This document shows, one piece after another, positions 21,498 through 31,264 of a DNA stretch of 64,000 nt. The translations under genes and the position numbers were made by a program. Origin of the DNA: Tieghemostelium lacteum. Taxonomy: Eukaryota > Evosea > Eumycetozoa > Dictyosteliales > Raperosteliaceae. Each line of letters begins with the position of its first letter. Positions within the stretch are counted from its first letter, which is position 1. Where the stretch lies: the NCBI GenBank assembly GCA_001606155.1, contig LODT01000022.1:868001-932000 (forward strand). The letters run 5' to 3'. The notes under the pieces are model-generated. The model made no database searches and was not told where the DNA came from. It was given only the letters and a program-made list of their open reading frames with translations.

Positions 21498-22478
21498 ATG
21501 AAGTCAATTCAATTAATTATGTTTTCTATGATGGCATTCGCCGTTATGGTGAATTGTCAAGGTAGTAACCCACCAAATTATATATGGGGTGTATTTTCAG
21601 ATAGTAATTTCAACCAACAATTACAATTAAATATCACCAAATATAATTTACAAACTGGTGAAAACACTGTATATCCAGTTGCTCCTGAAATTGGTATCCC
21701 AATTAATTTCTTATCTATAAATGGATCAAATATTAAAATGATTGCTGCTGATCAAGTATCTATGAGTATTCTCACTTTGAATGTTGACTCTGGTGAATAC
21801 ACAGTAGAGGCAACCATGTTAAATAGTGGTCCTATTATTTATAATGATGATGGTTTTGGTTTTGATCAAGCAACCAATACACTATATAATACTGGTTATA
21901 TCTCAACATCCAATGAAACTCTTGATAATGCCACTCTATTTCAATGGAATTTTGAAACTCAAGTATTCTCAACCATTCCAATTGTAGGTCTTGATGTTAA
22001 AGATGATTTAACATCCACTGGTATTTTCAACCCACAAACCTCTACATATTATGCCAATCTATTAGACGAAGTAACTGGTGAAGAAGTTATCTATTGCTAC
22101 AATGTCGAAGACCAACAAGTTAGTAACTTTTCACTTGGTATTTGGTCCCTACAATTTAGTAGTTTGATTATAACTGATAATGGTACACTCTTTGGTATCA
22201 CTGAATCTGATGATGAATCCTATGCAATGATCTATGAAATTGATTTAACAACCAATCAAGCTAACTTCTTTTTCCACACTGAAAATCTCATGATTGATTT
22301 CTCAACACCAGCCATCACTTATGGAGAGTATATCCTTTTATTCACCAATGAACAATATGGTGATGTAGACAATGTAGTAACTGTCATTGACACTATATCA
22401 CGTGAATCTAAAGTATATACCATCGGTAACGGTGTTCTTCCAAAAAATATTGGTTTCTTAATTGCCACCTCAAATTAA
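21498..22478 (+). CDS. Secreted protein, tandem family member 1
   Basis: A single exon of 326 residues. Residues 1-20 (MKSIQLIMFSMMAFAVMVNC) are a signal peptide. The mature protein begins with PPNYIWGVFS, a motif shared by all four neighbours, and has short alternating beta-type segments with many N-glycosylation sequons and almost no cysteine. Further shared marks are GFGFDQATNTLYNTGY (about 120), DNGTLFGIT (about 230) and a closing GNGVLP...GFLIATSN. The evenly spaced hydrophobic strands suggest a beta-propeller-like fold, which is inference. I do not recognise the family or its function. It is the first of four collinear paralogues. Confidence 0.75.
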   Translation: MKSIQLIMFSMMAFAVMVNCQGSNPPNYIWGVFSDSNFNQQLQLNITKYNLQTGENTVYPVAPEIGIPINFLSINGSNIKMIAADQVSMSILTLNVDSGEYTVEATMLNSGPIIYNDDGFGFDQATNTLYNTGYISTSNETLDNATLFQWNFETQVFSTIPIVGLDVKDDLTSTGIFNPQTSTYYANLLDEVTGEEVIYCYNVEDQQVSNFSLGIWSLQFSSLIITDNGTLFGITESDDESYAMIYEIDLTTNQANFFFHTENLMIDFSTPAITYGEYILLFTNEQYGDVDNVVTVIDTISRESKVYTIGNGVLPKNIGFLIATSN

Positions 22479-22665
22479 TCAATAAATATCTTCATTTTTA
22501 ATAATTGAGGAAACAGTGATCGAATTTTCATTATTTTTCATTCTCAGAGTCATCTTTGTTATTATTTGAAAAATTAAAATATCTTGTGAAGGTGGGTTTT
22601 TGAAGCGACATGATGTCAGTGTAATTTTTTTTAAAGATTTTTTCTGTCGTTTGTATTTTACAAAA

Positions 22666-23643
22666 ATGAAAATGTTTATAACTAATATATTATTTGGTTT
22701 AATTTTATTTGTTGCTTTAAATAATTCAACCACAGTTGCACCAGAAAGTCAACCTCCAAATTATTTATGGGGTGTTTATTCCACCACTGCTTATAGTTCA
22801 AATTTTAATTTAACAAGACTTACAATTGCTAGTGGAAAAATTGATTACTATCTATTGCCTACTGATGTTGGTAAACCTTTTGATATTTTGGCTGTTAATG
22901 AAACTTCTATAACTATGGTATGTGGTGATGTAATTTCAATTAATATCTATGAAATTGATTTACAAACTATGGAATATAACACTCTACAATCTTTGAGTTA
23001 TAACACTAATAGTGTTCAAGTTACTCTCGGGTCCTTTGGATACGATGAAACCACCAATACTCTCTTTAACGTTGGGTATTTTGCTAATGGTGGTGGTTAT
23101 AAAATGTCACTTTTGACATTTAATTTTACATCTCAAAGAGTTGGTAATATTCAATTTAATGGTGTAAATACTACCAATGATTATGGTGCCACTGGTTTAT
23201 TTAATCCCTCAGTTGACATGTACTTTGCCAATCTCTATAGTGTCGAATCCAGTACTCCATATGTCTATGCCTACAGTACCATTCCAAGTGTAAATCCTTC
23301 TTTTTATTCATTCCCAAATCTCACTCAATTTCCATTTATGGTACAAATTGAAGATGGTGCTCTCTATGGAGTCTATAATAGCTATGCAGGATATTTAATG
23401 GTTTATGAATTAAATCTCAACACTAACAAAACCTCATTAGTCTACCACTCTAAAAACGCATATAGTGGGAGATCTCCAGCATTTACTTATGGACATTACA
23501 TGGTTTTGATTTCCAACCCAACAGGTGATGAGTTCTCATTTACTGCAACTATTTTTAATACCAAAAATAAGCGTCAGAAAGACTACAATATTGAATCGTA
23601 CCCATATCTCTCAACTGGTAACTTTTACATTGCTTCTGTTTAA
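22666..23643 (+). CDS. Secreted protein, tandem family member 2
   Basis: 325 residues from ATG 22666. The open frame extends upstream only through a TTG, and MKMFITNILFGLILFVALN is a good signal peptide, so the ATG is chosen. PPNYLWGVYS opens the mature domain. GSFGYDETTNTLFNVGY, EDGALYGVYN and the ending STGNFYIASV align with the other members. It has several N-glycosylation sequons. It follows member 1 after about 190 bp. Function unknown. Confidence 0.72.
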   Translation: MKMFITNILFGLILFVALNNSTTVAPESQPPNYLWGVYSTTAYSSNFNLTRLTIASGKIDYYLLPTDVGKPFDILAVNETSITMVCGDVISINIYEIDLQTMEYNTLQSLSYNTNSVQVTLGSFGYDETTNTLFNVGYFANGGGYKMSLLTFNFTSQRVGNIQFNGVNTTNDYGATGLFNPSVDMYFANLYSVESSTPYVYAYSTIPSVNPSFYSFPNLTQFPFMVQIEDGALYGVYNSYAGYLMVYELNLNTNKTSLVYHSKNAYSGRSPAFTYGHYMVLISNPTGDEFSFTATIFNTKNKRQKDYNIESYPYLSTGNFYIASV

Positions 23644-23931
23644 AGGTCACAAATTCAAATTCTTGGATGCATTGTTGTTCTTAAGAATACAAATAAATTG
23701 ATGGAATTTTCAATTAATGGATTATTCCCATACCCCAAATCCAATGAAAAGATATTTGTTTGATTTTTTCGGATTTTCTTGGGTTTACAAAAAAAACGCA
23801 AAAACGCAGTAAAGTTTTTCTAGGCATTAAAATATCTAAAACGTGTAATTTTTCAAATATTTTTAAAAAAAACCTTTGATATCATTTGATTAGTTGTCAT
23901 CATTAATTAAATACCGAAAAAAAAATAAATA

Positions 23932-25071
23932 ATGAAAGGTTCAATTAAATTGTTATTAGTATTTTTGGCATTAGTAGCAATCGTTAAATGTCAACAAGTA
24001 AGCTCATCTAGTGATTCATGGGGATCTAGTGATTCTTGGGACTCAAGTGATTCATGGGGATCTAGCGATTCTTGGGGATCAAGTGATGACTCTTCTTCAC
24101 AACCACCAACACCATCTCCAACTTGGACATCAAAACCAACTTCAACTCCAGCTCCAACCACAACTCCATCTCCAGATCCAACCTCAACTCCATCACCAAA
24201 CTCAGCACCAAATACATTGTGGGGTATTTTCAGTCAAGAAAGTTACTCTTCATACAATATCACAAAATATTCATTCTCCACTAATACCACTGAATACTAC
24301 CCAATTCCTGAAGATTTGGGAACTCCTTATTCTATCATTCAAGTAAATGATACTTCAGTTATCATGGTTGTTGGTGACTACGTCTCAATGAATATTGTTT
24401 TTATGGATTTGGAAACTTCCAGTTATGACTATCTCCAAACTATGCCATACGATATGGGTTCTGCTTATTTCTACTCTGACTCATCTTTTGGATATGATGA
24501 AACCAGTAACACTCTTTACAATATCGGTTATGTCAGTAACAACATCTCCATCTTGATTTGGAATTTTGAAACTCAAGAATTCTCAACTACCTCACTTAAC
24601 GCTCAAACTGGTAGCAATATCAACGGTTTATACAACACCAATACAAACCTCTATTTTGCCAATTTATACAATATCACCACTTTCCAACCAGTCATCTACA
24701 CTATTGCAACCTTTGGAAGCGGTACACCAGCAGCTTACCCAATTACCAATATACAAACTGGAGCCTTCAATTATCTTGCACAAACCTCTGATAGCTCTCT
24801 CTACGGTATCAATGCTAACGACGGTTACAACATGGTCTACAAACTCGATTTAAATAATGGACAAGGTACCTTGTATTACCACAACAAAAACAACAATTTC
24901 TCACAATACAATGCCCCACTTACCTTCAACCAATTCATCATCTTTTGCACTGAACCAACTTACACTCAAGTTAATAGTATCACCTTATTAAATACTCACA
25001 ATCGTGCTACCAAGACCATCACTATTGGTTCTTTACCAACTTACGGTAACTTCTTTATTGCCTCTGAATAA
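23932..25071 (+). CDS. Secreted protein, tandem family member 3, with Ser/Asp-Trp repeats and Pro/Thr stalk
   Basis: 379 residues: signal peptide (about 1-20, MKGSIKLLLVFLALVAIVKC), then a short tandem repeat of GSSDSW/DSSDSW units (about 26-55), a Pro/Thr/Ser-rich mucin-like linker (about 58-95), and the family domain beginning NTLWGIFSQ. SSFGYDETSNTLYNIGY, DSSLYGINA and YGNFFIASE are the family marks. The extra amino-terminal region is absent from members 1 and 2. Function unknown; the linker suggests an extended, O-glycosylated spacer, for example in a matrix or coat. Confidence 0.72.
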   Translation: MKGSIKLLLVFLALVAIVKCQQVSSSSDSWGSSDSWDSSDSWGSSDSWGSSDDSSSQPPTPSPTWTSKPTSTPAPTTTPSPDPTSTPSPNSAPNTLWGIFSQESYSSYNITKYSFSTNTTEYYPIPEDLGTPYSIIQVNDTSVIMVVGDYVSMNIVFMDLETSSYDYLQTMPYDMGSAYFYSDSSFGYDETSNTLYNIGYVSNNISILIWNFETQEFSTTSLNAQTGSNINGLYNTNTNLYFANLYNITTFQPVIYTIATFGSGTPAAYPITNIQTGAFNYLAQTSDSSLYGINANDGYNMVYKLDLNNGQGTLYYHNKNNNFSQYNAPLTFNQFIIFCTEPTYTQVNSITLLNTHNRATKTITIGSLPTYGNFFIASE

Positions 25072-25361
25072 ATAACCAACTTAAATTGATACTTCATCAA
25101 TTTTAACCTATAGTATTAATAATTTTAAAACTATTATACCTCAAAAAAAAAAAATATTTTAGTTTACAAGACACCTTTGATTTTTGATATTTAAAATATC
25201 AGGTTATTGATATTAAAAATATCTAAATAAGATGATGATGTTTCTATATTCTTTTTCAATTTTCTATTTTCAATAAGATTCAATTTTCACAATGATCATA
25301 TCTGAAATGTAGATATTTTGAGTTATTTAATGTCACTATTTTTGTATAAACAATTAATCAA
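25072..25361. other. Spacer between family member 3 and the relic copy
   Basis: 290 bp of AT-rich sequence with a run of A near 25144. Nothing else is recognised. Confidence 0.4.
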
Positions 25362-25931
25362 ATGAAGTATTGGTATATTTCTTGATTGGTATTTCAGTTT
25401 CAATACTATAGTATAGTCTAAAGATTCAACTAAATATCTTGGCAGGGGTATTCAGATGAATTTATATCATTATAATATTTCACAAGTTGAAATAGAAAGT
25501 TAGATAATTTGTGGTGAAATTACAAATTATCCAATAAGTTCATTTACTATGTAGTGATATCGATAGTCAAAAACATACCAATGTTATCTATTCCTACAAT
25601 ACCATTGGTGATAGTGATGTTTATGTTCTAAACAGCCAAGACCAATTTCAAGTCTTATTGACATCTGATGGAACAATGTATGGTATCACTTCTGATCTAA
25701 TAGTTTATCTTATTAACTACATAAATGGTGAAGTCTCACTCTATTACCACACCAAAAACTCACAAATTCATCCCCAGCAATCGCTTATTTAAACTACCTT
25801 TTATTATTCATTAAAGCACAATATTTTGGTAAATCTAATCAATAATCTTAAATATCGTCAAACAAAAACTAACATTGGGTAAAGGATCATTTCTTCCAGC
25901 TCATGGTGGTTTGTACATTGCTACACATTAA
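25362..25931 (+). pseudogene. Decayed copy of the secreted tandem family
   Basis: No long open frame exists, yet the DNA still matches member 4 (26234-27280) in order: a signal-peptide start at 25362 with TTGATTGGTATT shared, a GGGGTATTCAGATGAATTTA block (from the GIFSDEF region), a centre that has lost several hundred bases, a TTGACATCTGATGGAAC block (LTSDGT), a GGTGAAGTCTC block (GEVS) followed by ACCAAAAACTCACAAAT, and an end corresponding to IAT plus stop at 25929-25931. There are several stops and indels. It is a duplicate of member 4 or of its ancestor that has decayed in place. Confidence 0.8.
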
Positions 25932-26233
25932 TTAAATAATATACACGAAATAAACTTGTGAGGTGATAAAAATACCTATTTTAATCACTACAAATTCACG
26001 AATCAGTGTAATATTGAATCACTTGCAATTATCAATGCCTATTCATCTATCTAAACTAAAATTATATCGCTATTTCTTATGCTTTCAGAATCAAGTAATA
26101 TTCTTTAAGAATGACTTGGCTTATGAAGAAAGGTAGATAAAATTTGAATTCTTGTAAAATATTCAAAACAGATATTTATTAATAAAAACTTAAAATCAAA
26201 AACGTCATTTATTTTTTTTATAACAAAAATAAA
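25932..26233. other. Spacer before family member 4
   Basis: 302 bp of AT-rich sequence carrying the upstream region of member 4. Short T and A runs occur just before the ATG. Nothing else is recognised. Confidence 0.4.
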
Positions 26234-27280
26234 ATGAAAAATTGGATAAATATTGTGTTAGTAGTATCATGCTTGATTGGTATTGTAGTTTCAACACCAG
26301 CACCAACAACACCAGCACCAACAGCAACAGCACCACCTACATCATCTCCACTTCCGCCAACTCCTTCAGTGTCTCCACCAAATTACTTGTGGGGTATATT
26401 TTCAGATGAATTCAATTTCAACTTTAACATTTCACAATACGATATAATCAGCGATGAATTTATAAACTATCCATTGTCATCTAGTTACTGCAGTGAATTT
26501 ACACCACACAGTATATTATTCGTAAATTCAACAACTGCAGTGATTGTAGCTGCTGACTTAGTTTCTATGAATATCATTGCATTTGATTTACAATCTCTAG
26601 ATTGTTTAACTTTACAAACTATTGATTTCCAAAACTATCAAGCTAGCTATCCTGACAACTCATTTGGATACAATTATAATACATCAACTCTTTATAATAC
26701 TGGGTATCTACAAGCTGTAAATCCAAACGCCACTATCTTTGCTTGGAATTTTGCAGAACAAATCTTTAATAGCGTTGGTATTGAAGATGTGTACACTGAA
26801 AACCAATACAATAGTGTAGGAGTCTACGACGCCAACAGATACATTTACTATGTTATCGTATTCGATAGCAAACAAAATGCCAATGTTGTCTATGCCTACA
26901 GTACCATGGGTAACGGTGCACCTAGTGCAGCCTATGTTCTACAAGACAGCAACCAAGAACAATTCCAAAGTCTACTATTGACATCTGATGGAACTTTGTA
27001 TGGTGTTACCACTGAAGATGAAGGTTATCTCATGGTGTATCTTATTAATTATTTAACTGGTGAAGTCTCCCTCTATTTCCACACCAAAAACTCACAAATC
27101 TATACATCATTCCCAGCAGTTGCTTATGGACAATACCTTTTATTAGTAGTCGATGGTCAATACACTGAAAACAGTAATCAAGTTGTAGTCTTAAACACAC
27201 ATAATCGTCAAACTAAAACCTATACACTAGGCAATGGATCTCTACCTGTAAGTGGTTCTTTTTACATTGCTTCAAATTAA
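26234..27280 (+). CDS. Secreted protein, tandem family member 4, Pro/Thr stalk
   Basis: 348 residues: signal peptide (about 1-21, MKNWINIVLVVSCLIGIVVS), a Pro/Thr/Ala-rich stalk (about 21-50), then the family domain starting PPNYLWGIFSDEF. Shared marks are NSFGYNYNTSTLYNTGY, LTSDGTLYGVT, YGQYLLLVV and SGSFYIASN. It has few cysteines and several sequons. It is the nearest relative of the decayed copy immediately upstream. Function unknown. Confidence 0.74.
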   Translation: MKNWINIVLVVSCLIGIVVSTPAPTTPAPTATAPPTSSPLPPTPSVSPPNYLWGIFSDEFNFNFNISQYDIISDEFINYPLSSSYCSEFTPHSILFVNSTTAVIVAADLVSMNIIAFDLQSLDCLTLQTIDFQNYQASYPDNSFGYNYNTSTLYNTGYLQAVNPNATIFAWNFAEQIFNSVGIEDVYTENQYNSVGVYDANRYIYYVIVFDSKQNANVVYAYSTMGNGAPSAAYVLQDSNQEQFQSLLLTSDGTLYGVTTEDEGYLMVYLINYLTGEVSLYFHTKNSQIYTSFPAVAYGQYLLLVVDGQYTENSNQVVVLNTHNRQTKTYTLGNGSLPVSGSFYIASN

Positions 27281-27677
27281 TTAAAAACGCTACACCAAAC
27301 CATAGATTCGAAAATAAATCTAAAATATCTTTAGGAAATTCATAATTCGTCCTGCTAACCACTTGGTTGATATCTATAGACGTCTAAAGTCTATTAAAGT
27401 CACTATTTAATAAATTTCGTAAGGTTATAAAACAAACATCTTACAATTTTGTCTTATTTTTCTAAATTATAAATTTCAAAGTAAATTTCCTTTGTCCAAA
27501 TAAACCATCTGAACTGAAACTCTTCAAAATCAATTTTTTTTATTTGAAATATGATGTGTTGAAAACGAAAAATATCTTGATTTCTTTATGATTTTGAATA
27601 AATTTTATCTTTCTTTTTGTTTATAAAATTTTTACAAGACATCATATTAAGTCAGAATACACATATATACATAAAAA
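27281..27677. other. Spacer after the secreted array
   Basis: About 400 bp of AT-rich sequence with poly-T runs near 27535 and TATAAAA near 27621, the likely core promoter of the next gene. No coding or RNA signal is seen. Confidence 0.45.
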
Positions 27678-28286
27678 ATGATAAAATCAACAAGCTTAGT
27701 AGTGTTACTTTGTTATATAGGTATTGTAATTTCACAGAGTTCATCAAGTTCACAAAGTCCACCATTCTTTGCATTGACACAGTTTTCTAGTGATTTCTCA
27801 TGTGCGAGAGACATTATTGCATTTGGATATGGTACTTATGATCTAGGATGTGTCAATCAATTTGACTCATCATTGATGATTTATCAATACTATGAACAGA
27901 ATGTAGTCAATGTCACTAGAAATCGTCATCCTGGATGTGACAATTGGGAGTACTCTGATATTATGAACATTTCATTATGCTATGCTAATACACCTGAAGG
28001 ATACAGTTCACAAGTTGACCAATTAACTTCTATTGAAGACTCAAAAATTCCATTGAACTCTTATATATACTACCAATTTTCAAGCTATTGTGATGATAGT
28101 GATGTTGAAGCTTATTGGTATGCAGTGAATAATACTGTGTCTTGGGATGGTGATACCACCTATTACTGTCTAGACGGTGTTCCATATACCAAAACTTGTA
28201 ATCCAAGTTCCTCAAACTGTACCGTACAAAACCAAAAAAAATCATGTACACCTGATACTCTATACTCTGTTGGTTGCTATAACTAA
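27678..28286 (+). CDS. Small secreted Cys-rich protein
   Basis: 202 residues in one exon. MIKSTSLVVLLCYIGIVIS is a signal peptide, followed by a Ser/Gln linker. The mature part has about ten cysteines and several N-glycosylation sequons, ending TLYSVGCYN, so it is probably an extracellular disulfide-bonded protein. It lacks the NYLWG motif and is not a member of the upstream array, although it shares orientation and secretion. I do not recognise the family. Confidence 0.7.
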   Translation: MIKSTSLVVLLCYIGIVISQSSSSSQSPPFFALTQFSSDFSCARDIIAFGYGTYDLGCVNQFDSSLMIYQYYEQNVVNVTRNRHPGCDNWEYSDIMNISLCYANTPEGYSSQVDQLTSIEDSKIPLNSYIYYQFSSYCDDSDVEAYWYAVNNTVSWDGDTTYYCLDGVPYTKTCNPSSSNCTVQNQKKSCTPDTLYSVGCYN

Positions 28287-28408
28287 ACATTTTATCACAA
28301 TAAAAACTTAAATATAATTAAAGTGTTAATTTTTTTTTGATTTTTCATTTTTATCACACAATTAACTCTGACATTCGGGTTTCTGAAACAGAGATAAATC
28401 TACAAATA

Positions 28409-30123
28409 ATGATTTTTAATAGAATTCAAAAATCATCAAATCTATTAAAACATTTATATAATGGGATAGTAACCAAATCAAATAGAAACTTTTTGACTAT
28501 GAATAGTGAATTGAAATCTATGAATATATTACAAATAAATAGAAATCAAAAGAGTTTAAATATAGATTACAACAATGGATCTAGATATTACTTTAAGAGT
28601 AGTTATGTAAATCTATCAGATAATAATAATAAGGATAAGGATAATAATGAAAATAGTAAAAATAATAATAATAATAGAGGAACTGATAAAGAGAGTCTAC
28701 AAAAGACTATTTATGACATGTACGAAAACTTTTTAATAATGCAACTTTATTAGCAAAAGAAGGTGATTTTACAAAGGCTATTGAATTGTTGGGTAAAGCA
28801 ATTCAAATTGGTGAAAAAGACTCTAGAGCATACAGTTTAAGAGCATTTTTATATTCAGCAGAAGAACAGTATCAACAGGCTATTGATGACTATTTGACAT
28901 TACTGGAACTGAATCCAGATGATGTTAGATATCTAAGTGGAATAGCTGATTGCTATGCATCTATAGGTGACTTTGAAAAGGCAATGAAATGTTTTCACAG
29001 AGTTTTACATATAAATCCTAGCGATTTGGCAGCAAATGGTAACCTTGGTGATATCTACCTAAAGAATAATGAATTAGAGAAGGCTTTAAGTCACTATAAA
29101 ACTATAGTGTCTGTGGATCCTAAGAATCTGAATGGTCTTGTAGGGTTAGGCCATTTAGCAATGAAACAAGGTAACTTAGATAATGCAGCTGCTCTCTATC
29201 AACAGGTAATCAAACTCACTCAAAATCAGAAAAAAGAGATTCTGCCATTCGATAACAAGGGTGTTGAAAGACCAATTGAAGAGCAACCTGTTTACGGTGC
29301 CACTATATGTCTAGCTAATATATACTCTCTACAAAACAAACCTGAGGAATCTTATAAACTCTTTAAAGAATCAACTGTAATGTCACCACAAAATGCATTT
29401 AGTTATGCAATGATGGCTGCTATTCAATCTAAATTGGGTAATTTAGAACTGGCATTACAACATATAACTAAATCTCTAGAACTGAACCCACAAAATGACT
29501 TTAATAAGGTTATTCAAGGTGACGTTTACTTTGATATGGGTAGATATCCAGAAGCTATTCAAGCCTATAAATCAGTAGCTGCTAATCTCATTGAACGTGA
29601 TGCAGCTGAGGAGGTGGTATCTCGTGTATCACTCTTTCATAATTTGGTATCAGCTTCCATGTGTTTTCTCAGAGACCTTAGCACAAAGAATGATATTAAT
29701 CTCTCAGTTATAGTTGATCCAAAGGAAACAGAACAATTTGAAGAACAACCCCCAACACTCTATGAATTATCTAAAAAATCTAAAGCACTTTCTGAATTTC
29801 TAGTCAAGTTACCACAATTAAAAGAAACATTCCCAAAACTTCCTAATGTGACTGAAGAGCAATTCCAAGTAACCAAAACTTTTATTGTAACCATGATTGA
29901 GACATTACATTACATTGTATTGACATGTAATGAAATGATTCAATATCAACATAAACAATCTACCACTAATGTACAGATTGATAATCCAGATCAACAAGCT
30001 CCTATCCCTGATCTTCCAGTTGATGAAAGTGTCCTATTTAGTCACTATGAAGATCTATCAAACGCATTAAAATTTAAATTCCACACACCAGAGGAACCAC
30101 CAAAAGATGATGATATCAAATAA
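28409..30123 (+). CDS. TPR-repeat protein, probably mitochondrial; frameshifted in this sequence
   Basis: The first frame starts at ATG 28409 with a basic, Ser/Asn-rich leader (MIFNRIQKSSNLLKHLYN) that resembles a mitochondrial presequence. It runs to a stop at 28751-28753. The TPR region continues in the -1 frame from about 28732 (NNATLLAKEGDFTKAIELL) to 30123. No intron fits; the shift lies at a run of five T (28730-28734), where one more T would give about 571 residues in one frame. At least four TPR motifs are visible, e.g. LSGIADCYASIGDFEKAMKC, NLGDIYLKNNELEKALSHYK and GLGHLAMKQGNLDNAAALYQ, with further degenerate repeats and an acidic tail. TPRs bind protein partners; the specific role is unknown. 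Sequencing error is more likely than a real lesion because both halves are well preserved. Confidence 0.72.
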
Positions 30124-30224
30124 CCACAATTATAATTATAATTATTATAAAATCCATAATTGATATTTTCAAATAATTTAAATATATTTTATTATTTCCT
30201 AATCCTCTAGAGGTTTCTAAGCTC

Positions 30225-31100
30225 TTAGGCAGAAATTGTGATTTTTAATTCAGGTTCATGGTCAGGACCATGATGGATAATTGATTTACATTGTTGGATG
30301 AGATCTTTAATTTGAGGTACCGTTAGAAATCCTCGAATTTTTTCTTCACCCTCCATAGGCCAATCAAATTGAATGGAGTCTCTAACGATGGTAAAAGGTT
30401 TTTGTTTATAGTATATAGTTATTATTGGTACACCTAGAATATCTTGAGGAAATTCTGCTTTGTATTCTGGAGTGGATTGATTTACATAGAGTATTTGTAT
30501 GGATTTATTAAGAGGAACAAAATCATCTTGTTCCTCTTCCATTACCGTCTGAAAGTTTTTTACAAGGTTCCTAGATATAGGGAACCAATCTACACAACTG
30601 ATTATAAATATAAGATGACTCTGATCCTCTTGTGCAATGTGAAGTGATTCTGTCATGGTTGAGAAAGTACACAGAGGTCTTTGATATTGGTGTCGAAGTT
30701 TCTGTACAATTTGATTGGAAATATCCTTACTACTGAGTACTGGTTGTTGTTGTTGTTGATCTATTTCATCAAATGAATCATCGGAATCATCGGAATCATC
30801 TGAACTGTCACTATCTGCATTACTTTGTTTTTGAGTCTGATTTGCACTTGCCCCACTCTGTTGCTGTATATTCTGTAGTGCGCTATTACCACCACTCTGT
30901 GGTGTCTTTAACTGTTGTTTCTTTGCTAATTTTGTTTGTTTCTTCTCTAACTTTGCTTGTTTCTTTTTTTCCTTTTTACTACTACTCTCAAAAGTTATCG
31001 TACTTTTACTTTTAGATAAAAATTTAACTAAAGAGTTTTTATGTAATTTTTTTAGAGATTCTGTCTCTGTGACTGTACTATTATTGTTGGCTGCAGACAT
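30225..31100 (-). CDS. Thioredoxin-fold protein without active-site cysteines
   Basis: 291 residues, one exon. The first 120 residues are basic and low-complexity (KKEKKKQAKLEKKQTKL), then acidic Ser/Asp repeats and poly-Gln. Residues about 150-285 look like a thioredoxin fold: LIFIISCVDWFPISRNLVKN occupies the position of the WCxxC strand-helix, followed by IQILYVNQS and the cis-Pro segment LGVPIITIYYKQKPF. The CxxC is replaced by FPIS, so a redox role is unlikely and a binding role is possible (inference). It starts back to back with the zinc-finger gene, 164 bp away. Confidence 0.6.
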   Translation of the reverse strand: MSAANNNSTVTETESLKKLHKNSLVKFLSKSKSTITFESSSKKEKKKQAKLEKKQTKLAKKQQLKTPQSGGNSALQNIQQQSGASANQTQKQSNADSDSSDDSDDSDDSFDEIDQQQQQPVLSSKDISNQIVQKLRHQYQRPLCTFSTMTESLHIAQEDQSHLIFIISCVDWFPISRNLVKNFQTVMEEEQDDFVPLNKSIQILYVNQSTPEYKAEFPQDILGVPIITIYYKQKPFTIVRDSIQFDWPMEGEEKIRGFLTVPQIKDLIQQCKSIIHHGPDHEPELKITISA

Positions 31101-31264
31101 TGATCGGTGTGAGGAATTGACAAATTAAGATCTAAAAAGTCACTCCTGATTTTTTCAGTTGTGCAAAAATAAAAAAATAAAAAAAAAACTTTTTTTTATG
31201 CCTCTCCAATCCCTTCCCAAATATATTGCAAAGATAACTTGTTAAAACTATAGTTTTAATATAT

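Noticed and set aside
24011-24346. 111-codon alternate frame in the Ser/Asp-Trp repeat
   Set aside because: Repeat in another frame of secreted family member 3; no signal peptide or independent support.
28729-28736. Programmed -1 ribosomal slippage
   Set aside because: The tract reads AAC TTT TTA in frame, which is not a proper X XXY YYZ heptamer, and no downstream structure is evident.
28720-28755. Intron explaining the TPR frame change
   Set aside because: The only GT...AG pair is 34 bp long and joins into a frame that stops at once.
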